Below are positions 43,028-54,098 of a DNA stretch of 64,000 nucleotides, piece after piece. The position numbers and the translations under genes are program-made. This stretch comes from Acanthosepion pharaonis (lineage: Eukaryota > Mollusca > Cephalopoda > Sepiida > Sepiidae). Below the pieces are notes generated by a model that saw only the letters and a list, made by a program, of their open reading frames with translations, was not told the origin of the DNA and did no database searches. Each line of letters opens with the position of its first letter. Positions within the stretch are counted from its first letter, which is position 1. The DNA lies in NCBI GenBank assembly GCA_903632075.3, contig CAHIKZ030004725.1, positions 300,501-364,500 on the forward strand, written 5' to 3'.

Positions 43028-43655
43028 ACTAGCAGTAGAGCCTGGTGTTGCCCGGGGATGTAACAGTAAGAGATAGATCAAGTATCGACCATCATAAAGA
43101 CTGGAAAATAAAATTGACAAATATTATTGTTTAAGGTTGACGGACACGCATGTCTTAATTAGTTTTTTTTTTTTTACGAATTGGTCAAACCCAAACTCAA
43201 ACAAAAACATTGTTTTCAATCGTTATGAGTCTATTGATTGAATAGAATTTTATTAGAAACAATTGTCTTGTAAATGGAATTTTTAAAGCACCCTGAATGT
43301 AAAAATAAAAAAAAAAGTGTGCAAGACAATAAGAAACACTACCTGCCAAAAAAAAAGTGAAGTTTTGTTGAAATCGGTTGAAAAATGTAGGAAATCCGAT
43401 CCCATATATAAAGGAACACAGACACACACACACAAATAACCTGGGTTTTATAATAAGTATAACTCGATATGAATTGTCCCCCTTTCATTCTGGTGACAGA
43501 TTCGTGTTTTATCATGTTTTATTCATGATTTTGTGCAAAAACAATTGTGTTTTTTCTATTTTTGGCGCTGTCAGAACCACTGCAAGGTAATTTTATGCAG
43601 TCCTATGAAATCGGTTGAAAAATGTAGGAAATCTGATCCAATATATAAACATACA

Positions 43656-43696
<41 letters not shown>

Positions 43697-43715
43697 TGCA
43701 TTTTATAATAAGTAA
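43028..43715. repeat. Interspersed repeat with duplicated 3' end
   Basis: It begins with tagcagtagagcctggtg followed by ttgcccgggg, a phrase I recognise as recurring in animal interspersed repeats. The 3' module gaaatcggttgaaaaatgta plus ggaaatc, a tata-aaca segment, an (AC)n run and a final ttttataataagta occurs at 43,370 and again at 43,607, i.e. 237 bases apart. The class (SINE/LINE 3' end or other) is not certain. Confidence 0.5.
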
Positions 43716-44049
43716 GATAATAATATCAAACCTTTCTTGATTACTGAAGAACCTGGAACATAAAAGAGTCAGGTAATAATCATTATAGGAAAGCCAAGAA
43801 AGAATTATAACTATTCAGACCATAGTTAGCATTGTTGAAAATACTCAGCCTTTTGATACAGAAGTCAGGATACTTAATGCCACTTGATCCTCAGTGAGAA
43901 TCTCCATATTACTTTGCCATGAAATATTTATAAGAGTAAAATTCAAATATTTTTCTGGAGCTACAAAGTTGAATTACTGCAAATTATTAAAACAAAGAGC
44001 AAGAAAAAAGAAAAAAAATATATATACAATTAACATAAAGAGATAAATC
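43716..44049. other. Unassigned DNA
   Basis: No recognisable feature. Confidence 0.45.
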
Positions 44050-45375
44050 ATTTTTTTTAATCATTTAACCCCATGCAAGTCACTAAGACACAAGGGGTGA
44101 CTAAGTGTGAAAGAATAAGAAAAAAGAGAAACATAATAAGGAGCAAGAACAATCGAAGAGTAATCAAGAGGACAGAAGATTAATTAACATTGCCTTTAAA
44201 CTTTTCAAGATGAAACTTGTCTGGAAAGCATCAAGCCAGAAGAAAGTTCCACAAGCAAGAAATGCAAGAAAAGAAACTGTTAGCATAGAACTTATGGTGA
44301 CATCTAGCCAATTTGACTCTAAATTGATGAAACCTGATGTAATGAATATGCATACACCTGGGTTCCCCCTCACAGTAATATGATTGGCTGGTGTCAGCCA
44401 TAAATACAGACTGATGTGGAGGTACATGGATGACACTTATTGGCTACGCCTATAGTCTTCGCCTATTGCCTACCACTACGACGAGGACCAGTCCATTTCA
44501 GTTACCTGCTAGTTTGACCTACTCGGTTACAGTAGTCCAAAACCACTTGCTACTTCAAACAAATATATCCCTTTTTGGGACATATCAAAACCATACCCCC
44601 AATCTAATACTGCACTTAAATTCATAAAGTCTAGGTACCATACCAAAGAGTTCATCAGAACATTTACTATGAAAGTATTTATAGAAAAGGCATAAGGAAG
44701 CTACATTATGGTGGTGAGAAAGTGACTGAAGCCAAGATGCCAGATCAGGACTAATAACATTTCAGATTCTTCTTTGGTTTTTATCAAGAATATCTAAATA
44801 TATAGCAGGTGCACCAGACCATATGTGGCAGCAATATTCAAAGCATGGATGAATGGTAAACTTATAAATTTGTAAGATAAATTCTGGAGAGAAAAATTGT
44901 CTAGCATGACACAATGAGCTAACTTTTTTTAACAATAGACCTAACAGTGGATTCAATATAATCTTTCCACTTCATATCAGCCAAGAATTTTATCCAGAGA
45001 AGGTGCAATGTGTCATTCTCCTGATGGTTAGCATTAACCACGTTGATGGGAGGCAGGAAGGAGTCTCTCAGATGATCAATAGAGAGAAATTTAATTTTGG
45101 AAGTGTTAAAATTAACATGTCATTGTTTGCCCCAGTTAACAACAGACTGTAGGTCATTTTTTTTAGATCAGCTGCCAATTAGACATTAAATGGTTGTGGC
45201 ATCAACATAGATACCAAGTTAAGAACTGATGCTATTAGGAAGGTGATTGATGAAAATTAAGAACAATGTAGGTTCAAGGGTAGAGCCCTTGGAGACACCT
45301 GTATTAGTACAAAAAGATCTACAAGAGTGGCCATTCAGGATAACTTTCTTTTGTGCTGGTAAGCCAGAGAAGTAC
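44050..45375 (-). pseudogene. CR1/Jockey-like LINE (family A), split by solo LTR
   Basis: The 3' end is at about 44,050 (window orientation aatcatttaaccccatgcaa). Minus-strand coding blocks run upward: the C-terminal region to 44,334, interruption by an LTR, then LNPLL and RQFFSPEFILQIYKFTIHP followed by EYCCHIWSGAPAIYLD at 44,956-44,762, and decayed RT blocks (GVSxGSTLEP-like and FINHLP-like) around 45,240-45,330. The copy corresponds closely to 21,790-23,290 but lacks the upstream palm motif. Confidence 0.75.
44335..44587 (+). mobile_element. Solo LTR (253 bp) in LINE
   Basis: It starts tgatgtaatgaatatgcata, ends gggacatatca (TG...CA), and carries a TATA-like agccataaatacag at about 44,398. 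The 5-mer aaacc flanks it exactly (44,330-44,334 and 44,588-44,592). Removing the block plus one aaacc makes the LINE sequence continuous with its relatives. No internal retrotransposon sequence remains, so it is a solo LTR. Orientation is inferred from the TATA-like box. Confidence 0.85.
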
Positions 45376-45473
45376 TAGGAAGAGAAAAATGTCAAATAAC
45401 TGTGTCCTGACTCCAAAAAGAAGAGGTATTGAGCAAAATTTCATGGGAAAATTAGCTCAGGAGGAGGTGTTGT

Positions 45474-45555
45474 AATGGAATGTCCCACTCTCCCTATCGC
45501 CTATTGTGGACTGACTATATCAGCAGATATACATAGTGTGTACAGGACATACCTG
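45474..45555 (+). mobile_element. LTR-like fragment
   Basis: tgttgtaatggaatgtcccac, followed by tggactgactatatcagc and tagtgtgtacaggaca, matches the first half of the LTR-like block at 53,280-53,462. The second half is absent, and the sequence changes into the tandem repeat at 45,571. Confidence 0.5.
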
Positions 45556-45570
45556 GCAGATTTTCTTCGG

Positions 45571-45960
45571 CAATTAGTTGGAGATTCATCTCCAGCTAAG
45601 CTAGTTAAATTCTCTACCTGAAGGCAGAGAGGAACCCAGATGGGGCTATGCTGAAGGGCAGAGTCTTGTCTGGGGTGGTAGACAGCTACCTGACCCCGTT
45701 TTTTACAGGGTCTACAGGCAATTTTTGCCCAAGCCTATGGGCTCGGATACCCCATGTTAAATTTCAGCCTAGTACCACATCTGACCACGTGGGGCGGTTG
45801 GCAAATATCCTTGCTTCAGCAATTAGTTGGAGATTTGTCTCCAACTGGTCAAACTCTCTGCCTTTGGGTGGAGAGGAACCCAAATGAGACTGTACCGACC
45901 CCATTTTTACAGGGTATATGGGGAATTTTTTGCCCAAGCCCAGTTTTAACCCTGCATAAA
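45571..45960. repeat. 249-bp tandem repeat, about 1.6 units
   Basis: caattagttggagatt recurs at 45,571 and 45,820. Both units contain aaactctctgcct-like, gagaggaaccca, and ccccattttttacagggt-type blocks. It is the same family as the 237-bp array at 63,209. Confidence 0.7.
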
Positions 45961-46089
45961 AAATGGCCTCTGATTCTGAGCACTTTTGGCTATGTTGTTA
46001 ACCATTTTAAAGGATTATTTTTTGTTATTCTACTAGAAAATTAGTGTGAAAGACTATTGTAGACAGTATAAAGATTGATGAAAATAGAC

Positions 46090-46300
46090 ATATTCTTAAT
46101 TTACAAACACAATCATTATATTGTGGCCATGTTCAAAATAAATATAAAAAGATTTATTTAATAGATCCCCTATTGTTGAATTGAAAATTGTAAATTGTGG
46201 AGCATGTTCCAGAAACTGTGAATTGTGTTTGGAGGAGAAATTAAATATCATTAACTTCCATGAGCAAAACCACCTTCTTAATAAGAAATAGAAAAAGAAA
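46090..46300 (-). pseudogene. Relative of the 27.3 kb Penelope-like relic
   Basis: On the minus strand the final block YIYFEHGHNIMIVFVN and its nucleotide context (catggccacaata.atgat) match IIYEYGHNVLIIF at 27,490-27,530. The upstream part is too decayed to classify. Confidence 0.35.
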
Positions 46301-47354
46301 GTGTAGGCATGGGAATAAGTACTTGCTGAGTAAATGAGTACCAGGTTGAAAGGGAAAAAATGTGGGAATATTTTCAAGTTTTGTAGGTACAGACTGTGAC
46401 TATTTCTGCCTCTGCCTTACGGGTAGTGTGGTGAGGGCTTATACTGCATAAAGTATAATAATAGGCAGCCAAGTTATTTAAATGGCTGGATACTTTACAG
46501 ACAGGCTGTAGAATTTTCACATCTACTCCTTTTGATTGCAACATTTTTGGAATTCTGTTTGAACTTCTGAACTTCTAGAACATTAATCATTTTCAACAGA
46601 TTCTTGGCTGAGTTTAAAATTTTGATACCAATGTTTTTTTTTGGCCTAAGGTTTACAAATTGGAATCATCCCCAAAACTCTCTAAATTATTCAAATTGTT
46701 CCCACATATGACTATAAATGTTTTAAACAAAACTTGATGAATATTTATTATAAATGTGACAGCCATGTAATACACAAGCTCATTCAGGAGCAACTCAAGG
46801 TTAGTGTCAGTTTTTGCATGTGCAGTAATCTCCCTTCTGAATGGTTGGCAAATACATCAAAGACACACAATCTGTTTTTAATGTATCTGTAGTGAGATGC
46901 AAATTAGTATAATTTGCATATGAGCAGGTAGCTCATATGATAAATGGACACCAACTAGAACAGAGGTCAAAAGCTTACTTAGCAATATACACGACACAAC
47001 AGTATCCAAAACAACTGGATATTTTCTGGACAGATCTTGTATACACAAATAAAAAAGAGAGAGAAGTTTGAGAGAGAACCACAAGTGTGCCAGGAGTGAG
47101 AAAAATAAATAACTTGGTTGGATAGTTCCTAAAGGTGATCAGAATTTGAGCTCAAGTAAAAGCTAGATTTTCAACTGCAGATTTTTAAATGGAAAATTGG
47201 TGCAACACAATCTTACTGCTGTCATTTCACTCCATTTAGTTCAGTACCCAAGTAAACTTATTAAATATCATAAACTATACTCAGAGAATCATTGAAATTC
47301 TTTGTTGAATCTTGGAAGGTTTTGAATTAAACATGAATCCATATTAATAAAAAG
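46301..47354. other. Unassigned DNA
   Basis: No coding region or recognised repeat. The reading frames present are short and unremarkable. Confidence 0.45.
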
Positions 47355-47835
47355 TGTCAGTGTCAGTTTCATTCCAAATGTTGTTCAGATTAGTGAAGTC
47401 ATTCTTTGTTTTGCTTTGTGTTTTTCACATTTCAACAAAATCATTCCACAACCTTCTCCAGGCCTAAAATCTATTAGTAAGTTACTATCTATAATTCTGA
47501 GACAGGTCAGTATCATTCCAAGAGATGTTTAGACTATTGAACTCATTCTTTGGATCACTTTTTTGTGCAGATCTATTCTACGGCTTTTTACAAATATACA
47601 ATTCATAAGGAAGATACCATCTATAATTTTGAAGTGAGTTAACATCATTCCAGGACTTGTTAGGACTATTAAACTCATTTTTTTGTTTTGCTTTTGTGGT
47701 TACCACAACATTTCAGCAGATCTATTCTATGGCCTTCTTTTGGTATATAAGCTATAAAGAAAGTACTGTTTGTAATTTGAGATTAGTCACTATCATTCCA
47801 AGATAATTTTTTGACTATTGAACTCACATTTCAGC
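47355..47835. repeat. Irregular 132-148-bp tandem repeat
   Basis: The core tcagtatcattccaag followed by tagactattgaactcatt recurs at about 47,370, 47,514, 47,646 and 47,794. Each unit also has a 'gatctattctatggcctt'-like and a 'gaaagtaccatctataat'-like block. Units differ by about 15-25%. Confidence 0.7.
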
Positions 47836-48875
47836 CTTCCACTTGACCTGTCTTCACTGGTTGGTCTTCCCATCAATGTTGTGTATAAGATCTGACAACA
47901 TCTCCTTGTGAAGCTGGTTGAAACATGTGTCAAGTCAAATATATCTGGTAATAAGAATAAAGAAAATGATTTGTAAGATAGATGAACAATACCTGTTTAT
48001 AACAAAAACAATGCATTTATTCATCTCCCTATTTTGGTGGCACTGTTATTTTTCTGACTATGGCCAGTCAACCAGTTCTCATAAGATCAACCTTTAATAG
48101 TTTGTTAGATCAGTAGCTGAATTAGTACAGTCAGGAAACTATGGTTTCAGGCCTGCAACCAAAATTGGTAATAAAATCTTTGATTCAACAAAAATTCTTT
48201 AGTTGAAAATCTCTTCATTCATATAAGGGTGATGGCGAAAAGGGTGTCAGTGGTCATGGCTCCTGGCTTCTCCCAGAAGCAACTGCCAACTTACTGCAGA
48301 AGGGCCAAAATTGCATGGCTCATAATGAAACTCCCTTAGAGTGTTTGAAGCTTGTGGTAATTGATTAATCTCAATCAATCACTTTCTTCACTCTTTTAAA
48401 TTTGGCCTGGTCACTTCTTTGTCCTACTTCACCATTTTTACTCTGCCATTTCATTGGTCCATATTCTTTTCATCACCACTGTCATACATCAACATACTTA
48501 TTACATCATCAAATGATTCTCCTTCAGTTAATAAAGTCTTTGGTGAAAATTATAATGTTCCAGTATGAACATTGTTCATATTGAATAACACAGCAGTAAT
48601 TACATCCTTTTATCAGCATTTTCAATAAAATATTTTCTTGCCCCTTGGATGAAAATTATCAATGAGCAGTAATTAATGAAGTAATTCACAATGATGTTAT
48701 GGAATTTAAAAAGTGCATGTTGTGGTGTATTATAGGTAAGTTCATGTTCATCTGTAAAGAATTAAGAAAAAGTAGCATGCAAAAAAAATTGAGTTTCTGC
48801 TATGGACTCTTTATTCTCTTTTTCTATACATAAACTGTAGTGAAACAAATTCGTCAATGTCTCTTGGGTATTTTC
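47836..48875. other. Unassigned DNA
   Basis: No recognisable gene or repeat family. Short CT-rich and AT-rich stretches only. Confidence 0.45.
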
Positions 48876-49140
48876 ATTTTCTTTTTGGTCCAGAAATTAG
48901 GATAAGTAAGTATAAGCATCAAACCTAAGTCAACCTTGTGCATAGTTGGAACAACCAAAGAAAAGTTTGTACTTACTTTATTGTTGGAAGGTTTGGTTAT
49001 GATATGTCCATTTTCTTTTTTTGGTCAGAAGTTAGGGTCAGTAAATATAAGCATTGTATTAATGGTCAAACTCAAGTCAGCCTTGTGTCAGAGTTGGAGC
49101 AACCAAAGTAAGGATGATTTACTTCATAGGTGGAGGTTTT
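48876..49140. repeat. 136-bp direct duplication
   Basis: ttttctttttggtc.agaa.ttagg..agta plus tataagcat, then gtcaa.cttgtg..agttgga.caaccaaag occurs twice, offset by about 136 bases. Confidence 0.7.
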
Positions 49141-49783
49141 TCGAAGCTGCATGTGAAGCCATATATTGGAAAGTGGAAAGAGAGAATCAATTGTCAGTGG
49201 ACCAGGAAAACTAATACGCCACTGGCAGGACTGTCCATTTTTCAACATACTGCTACATCTTGGAGCAAGGAGAAGAAAAAGAGTGTGGCAGGAAATGTTT
49301 ATCTTTTTATAAATTTCAACAGTGTCACATAACAGCATTTGATGAAACCAAGTGGGGCAATCATATTTCCATGTTCCTTTTAATTTCAGCATTATGGGAA
49401 AATGTATTTCTTTTTATTATTCATTGTTATTATTTTATTTATAATTTTTATTTCATTTTCCCCACAAAGATTTGATTTTTATCTGACTTCATGTTGCACA
49501 TTGCTTATTGATATTTTCATTTTCAAAAGTACTCTTTCCAAATTTGATACATATACTTCCAGATTGGTTTGTTCATTAAAAACTGTAATCCTTCAAACAA
49601 AAAGTCTCTGTATACGTAATCAGCAAATGTTGTTCTGCTTGTCATTCTACCTGGCAGAAAAACCCATCAAGTATTATCTTCTGACTCACATCAGCCAACT
49701 AACAACTTTGAGTAAACATCACTCTAAGCTGCATTTTTAGCAAGTAGGTTTTTATGGGATAGAGTTGCTTGCCCCAAGACCAA
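49141..49783. other. Unassigned DNA
   Basis: Overlapping frames of 70-112 codons exist on both strands between 49,072 and 49,740, but none shows a recognisable motif and all contain low-complexity Phe/Ile-rich parts. Confidence 0.4.
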
Positions 49784-50680
49784 CCAGTTTTAAATTTAGA
49801 ATTGATCTTCATTAAGACTGGTTATCAATGAAAGCCAGAAAGCTTTGTTATCACTGGTATTAACACCTAACTGGAGAGTAAAAGAGATGGATTTATATCT
49901 TTTTCAAGGGTACTTTTATAAAAGGGAACAGCCTCACCTGGAAATTGAACTCAACATGCAAATCAGTTTTGAATTTAAAATTGATCTTCTCTAAGACTGG
50001 TTGCCAATGAAAACCAGAAAGCTTTGTCATCCCTGGTATAAACACCTAAATGGAGAGTAAAAGAGATGGATTTATATCTTTTTCAAGGGTACTTTTATAA
50101 AAGGGAACAGCCCCACCTGGAAATTGAACTCAACATGCAAATCAGTTTTGAATTTAGAATTGATCTTCTCTAAGACTGGTTGCCAATGAAAACCAGAAAG
50201 CTTTGTCATCCCTGGTATAAACACCTAAATGGAGAGTAAAAAGAGATGGATTTATATCTTTTTCAAGGGTACTTTTATAAAAGGAACAGCCCCACCTGGA
50301 AATTGAACTCAACATGCAAATCAGTTTTGAATTTAGAATTGATCTTCTCTAAGACTGGTTGCTAACGAAAACCAGAAAGCTTTGTCATCCCTGGTATAAA
50401 CACCTAAATGGAGAGTAAAAGAGATGGATTTATATCTTTTTCAAGGGTACTTTTATAAAAGGGAACAGCCTCACCTGGAAATTGAACTCAACATGCAAAT
50501 CAGTTTTGAATTTAAAATTGATCTTCTCTAAGACTGGTTGCTAACGAAAACCAGAAAGCTTTGTCATCCCTGGTATAAACACCTAAATGGAGAGTAAAAG
50601 AGATGGATTTATATCTTTTTCAAGGGTACTTTTATAAAAGGGAACAGCCTCACCTGGAAATTGAACTCAACATACCAATC
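49784..50680 (-). repeat. 179-bp satellite derived from a SINE body
   Basis: Five units with the cagtttt mark at 49,785, 49,964, 50,143, 50,322 and 50,501, a constant 179-base spacing. Each unit, read on the minus strand, contains a B-box-like gttgagttcaatttcc, a 'cccttgaaaaagatataaat' block, 'tccatttaggtgtttat' and 'aaccagtcttagagaagatc'. This is the order of the SINE body found at 26,500 and 54,690. Later units differ from each other by only a few bases, while the first unit is the most diverged. Confidence 0.85.
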
Positions 50681-50830
50681 CCATTTTCTTTGCAAATAAC
50701 CACTATACTACAAGTGCATCATAATATCTATGAACTCTACACTAATTTATTCAATATCTATGTATGCTACACTTATTTATCTATGTACTCTATCAAAGTT
50801 GACCATAGTTAGGATAATCAAATCAGTGTG
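50681..50830. repeat. ATCTATG..CTCTAC minisatellite edge
   Basis: Imperfect units of tatctatg.a.tctacacttatttat at 50,725-50,795 resemble the larger array at 51,601-51,935. Confidence 0.55.
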
Positions 50831-50834
50831 AATG

Positions 50835-50925
50835 ATGCTTTCCTTAGCTACATACAGTTTTGAATTCAGAGTTGTCCTTCTCTTAGATTGGTTACCACCC
50901 AAAACTATAGAATCCAGTCTCTGTC
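50835..50925 (-). mobile_element. SINE tail fragment
   Basis: In window orientation cagttttgaattcagagttg followed by tccttctcttagattggtta is the complement of the 'aaccagtctaagaaggaaaactctgaattc' SINE tail type. It lies directly next to the large foldback. Confidence 0.55.
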
Positions 50926-50939
50926 TATATTTCTGAGAT

Positions 50940-51440
50940 GAGGTATTATGTACACTATTTACATTATTTGGACTATTGCCCTCATCTATGTTGCCATATT
51001 TATCACAACATTTTGGACATTGTATGCTCCAGCCTTCTTCAGGTGGTTGGATTGTCAAACTGAACTCTTTATTTCACTTGCTGGGATAGATTGTTCTAGT
51101 TCCACATGCCATGTCTAATGGATGTCAGTTATCAGTTATCTCCTGTTAATTCACCTCTCCAAGTGATATGATGCAAAGAGTTGTATGTTCAATACCTGGT
51201 TAAGGCAGTGGAGAACTTGGAGAGGTGAATTAACAGGAGATAACTGATAAGTGACATCCATTAGGCATGGCACATGGAACTAGAACAGTCTACCCCAGTG
51301 AGCAAAATAAAGGGTTCAGTTTGACATTCCAACCACCTGAAGAAGGTTGGAGTATGCAATGGCTGAAACGTTGTGATAAATATGGCAACAAAGATGAGGA
51401 CAATAGTCCAAATAATGTAATAAAGAATCCACTCTGTCCT
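50940..51440. repeat. Large foldback (about 230-bp arms)
   Basis: The left arm (about 50,945-51,172) and right arm (about 51,214-51,440) are complementary over almost their full length. The inner 45 bases starting from tggagaggtgaattaacagg match almost exactly. Other shared words are aactagaaca.tctaccccag, caaccacctgaagaagg and tgataaatatggcaaca. I estimate 85-90% identity. The loop is about 41 bases. The arms contain words also seen at 2,705 and 2,953. Confidence 0.85.
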
Positions 51441-51449
51441 ACTATTTTC

Positions 51450-51600
51450 CCATAATTGGTGTCGGAGAAGAGTTGGATTCATACCTTTCCCAAAGTTATT
51501 AGCATATAAGTGAATATAATGAATTCAACTGAAATTCAAACATGGCTCTCCAATTCCTCAACCTAAGTCACAATCCATTACTCTACTATCTCCTACACTT
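51450..51600 (-). mobile_element. SINE fragment
   Basis: In complement: tggagagccatgtttgaatt (B-box side), cattcacttatatgctaata, ctttgggaaaggtatgaatc and caactcttctcc. Body only; head and tail are lost. Confidence 0.6.
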
Positions 51601-51935
51601 GTTTATTTAACATCTATGTACTCTACCCTTAATATCTATGTACTCTACTCCTGTTATTTAATTTCTATATACCCTACTCTTATTGTTTAATAGCTATGTA
51701 CACTTTACTTATTTATCTATGTACTCTACACTTAATTAATATCTATATACCCTACCCTTATTATTTAATATCTATGTACTCTACATTGATTTATCTATAT
51801 ACACTACACTTATTTATTTAATATCCATGTACTCTACCTTTATTATTTAATTTCTTTGTACTCTACACTTTTTAACATCTATGTACTATCCACGTCTTTA
51901 ATACCTATGTAATCTGTACTTATTTAATGTCTATA
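51601..51935. repeat. Imperfect 28-33-bp minisatellite
   Basis: Units of the form atctatgtactctac plus acttatttatttaat repeat roughly ten times with frequent length and base changes. Confidence 0.75.
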
Positions 51936-52267
51936 AATGACAGAATTGCAATAAATGTTAGAATAAACTGTAATAAATAAATTTGTTATTATTTCAATAC
52001 TGTTTTATTATTCTTTTATATACTGGTGACAATTTCTTCTCTTTAAAATCACTATTCCATCAAATTATTACAGGCTTGTAAAATACCAATGAAATAAAAC
52101 TATGATAGTGGCCAGTTATCTCCCTTGATTAGGAAGCTTGATTCAATTTTTTTTTAATTTTAATTTATTTTTCAACTACTCAACCCAATGTCAGCCAACA
52201 GACAGGAAGTTTGTTGAGGGCAATTCAGAATCATAAAATAACCTAATTTCTCTTGAAATCTGTCACT
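51936..52267. other. AT-rich DNA
   Basis: Nothing recognised. Confidence 0.45.
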
Positions 52268-52325
52268 TCTAAAATCTGTTACCCCCACCAGAATCACGAT
52301 TCTGGTGGGGGTAACAGATTTTAGA
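52268..52325. repeat. Perfect 28-bp-arm palindrome
   Basis: Bases 52,268-52,295 (tctaaaatctgttacccccacc through gaatc) and 52,298-52,325 are exact reverse complements with a 2-base spacer (ac). The G/C-rich core gttacccccacc is unusual for the AT-rich surroundings. A stable hairpin or cruciform is expected. Confidence 0.85.
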
Positions 52326-53000
52326 GCTGGAAAGGTCAGACTTCCGATATGACTACCGATCAAGCATCTCTATCTTTTCTATCTTCTCTCTTCTTACTAC
52401 TGAAACATACTTGGCATAATTTAATGACTTCCTTTCTGCCTTGTGAAAATTTATGCAACCTAACAATTACTATATTAATTTGTGTTCTATGGAATTTAGA
52501 ACTTTAAGAAATCTTAAATAAACTCTTACAAATTCTATGTATTGCTTATCCTATTGGATGACTTATGAGATCCTTTTTTTTTTCACCAAAGAAATGGCTC
52601 TAAAAGTTTCCCCTTTCCTGGGTTGTAAATATAGTCTAAGTATATCATAAACTAATGGATATGAGGGTAATGTAACATTTTTTGGCTTGAAACATTCCTA
52701 AAACATAGAAGTAAAAAGGACAGAAGGCATGTCTATATTCCCTCCCCTACAATAGAAAAACATTTAGTTGTAAGATCAGCCATGTAATCTTTACAGTAAA
52801 GAAGGAGTCAACATGGATATTTGGCTCAAAACAAAGCTAATATCCCTATCTCTTGATAGGATGAAACCACCTTCCCTGCCAGTTGATAGTGAACCTGTGG
52901 AGTTGATTCAAAACTTTATTTACATGAGCATCTTGATATTTTCAGACAGTGTCGCAGCCCAAAGGCAAATATGTAATTAGCTTAATGGGTTATCAGTGCA
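52326..53000. other. Unassigned DNA
   Basis: No gene or known repeat is recognised. Confidence 0.45.
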
Positions 53001-53279
53001 AAAATTGGTATCAGCAAATCAAGTTTGAATTCATGCTTCATCTGCTGCATTCATTTTCATACCAATACCCATGGGAAAGGCATAAATTCATCTCTTCTCA
53101 CACCCAGGGCTGATCCCCACAAATGGAGGTGCCCAAACTTGATTGGGGGCCCTGGGAAGTGCTTCATGTTCCTCACTATCTTATCAATATTTCCTTTTTT
53201 CTACCTACATTTATATACATTACAAATTAAACTAAGCCCCAAATTTTTGTGAGTTTTGACGTCATTCTGGGGGCCTTTC

Positions 53280-53462
53280 TGTTGTAATGGAATGTCCCAC
53301 TCTACCTATTGTTTATAGTGAACTGACTATATCAGTAAATATATGTAGTGTGCACAGGACACTGGCTTCAGGAATTGCTAGCCTGTGGACTGATTCCCTG
53401 AATTTCAGTAAAGTATTCTCTTTTACAATAAACCTCTCTTTCTTTCATCTTGTTATATTCCA
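53280..53462 (+). mobile_element. LTR-like block A
   Basis: tgttgtaatggaat... to ...tgttatattcca gives TG...CA ends. A polyadenylation-like caataaacctct lies at 53,429. It shares its first half with 45,474-45,555. No target duplication was found. Confidence 0.5.
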
Positions 53463-53491
53463 TGCTAAGAGAATAAATACTTAACACCAGG

Positions 53492-53720
53492 TGGATAATA
53501 GAAGAAAGGTTTATTGTGCATAATCAGTACAATATGAAATACAGTACAGTTATACACACAGGTCAATCTAGTAGTGAGTGCCACTAATTGGAAGGTTGGA
53601 CGTGCTTGTGTTATCTCTCTCTCTTCTCTTCTCAGATCTCCTGTAGACAGTTGACTTTATAGGTACTTACTACCTATAGTGTAATCATTCATGGAGGTGA
53701 CTGGTTATTCCATTACATCA
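53492..53720 (-). mobile_element. LTR-like block B, opposite orientation
   Basis: Read on the minus strand it starts tgatgtaatggaataacc and ends ctattatcca, with the same style of caataaacctttctt signal near its end as block A. A and B therefore lie tail to tail with a 29-base spacer. The start tgatgtaatg is also that of the solo LTRs at 44,335 and 53,847, suggesting related families. No duplication was found. Confidence 0.5.
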
Positions 53721-53846
53721 CATCTACACCTGTGTTGCTGTTCCTTTCACTCGAGTACCACCTTTGTCTGTTTGTAACCTTTTTAAGGAGACAACACTTT
53801 CCTTTTTATCTAAATCTATGAATTTGTTTTGCTCAAAGTAAGTTTA

Positions 53847-54098
53847 TGATATGTCCCAGAAAGGAATGTATTTGCTTGAAGAGCTAAGTGGTTTTGGCTA
53901 CTGTAACCAAGGAGGACAATCTAGCAGGTAGCCATAATGGACTGGTACTCATCGTAGTCGTAGGTAATATGATTAGGCAATAGGCATAGGCAATAGGTGT
54001 AGACCATGTACCTCCACATCAGTCTGTATTTATGGCTGACACCAGCCAATCATATTACTGTGAGGGGGAACCCAGGTGTATGCATATTCATTACATCA
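53847..54098 (-). mobile_element. Solo LTR (252 bp), second copy
   Basis: This is the reverse complement of the LTR at 44,335-44,587. It ends tgatgtaatgaatatgcata on the minus strand start and gggacatatca at its finish. The 5-mer gttta flanks it exactly (53,842-53,846 and 54,099-54,103). It lies inside the hAT element, so it came after that element. Confidence 0.85.

Noticed and set aside
49072..49740. Overlapping frames of 70-112 codons on both strands
   Set aside because: No motif, mutual overlap on both strands, and low-complexity parts.
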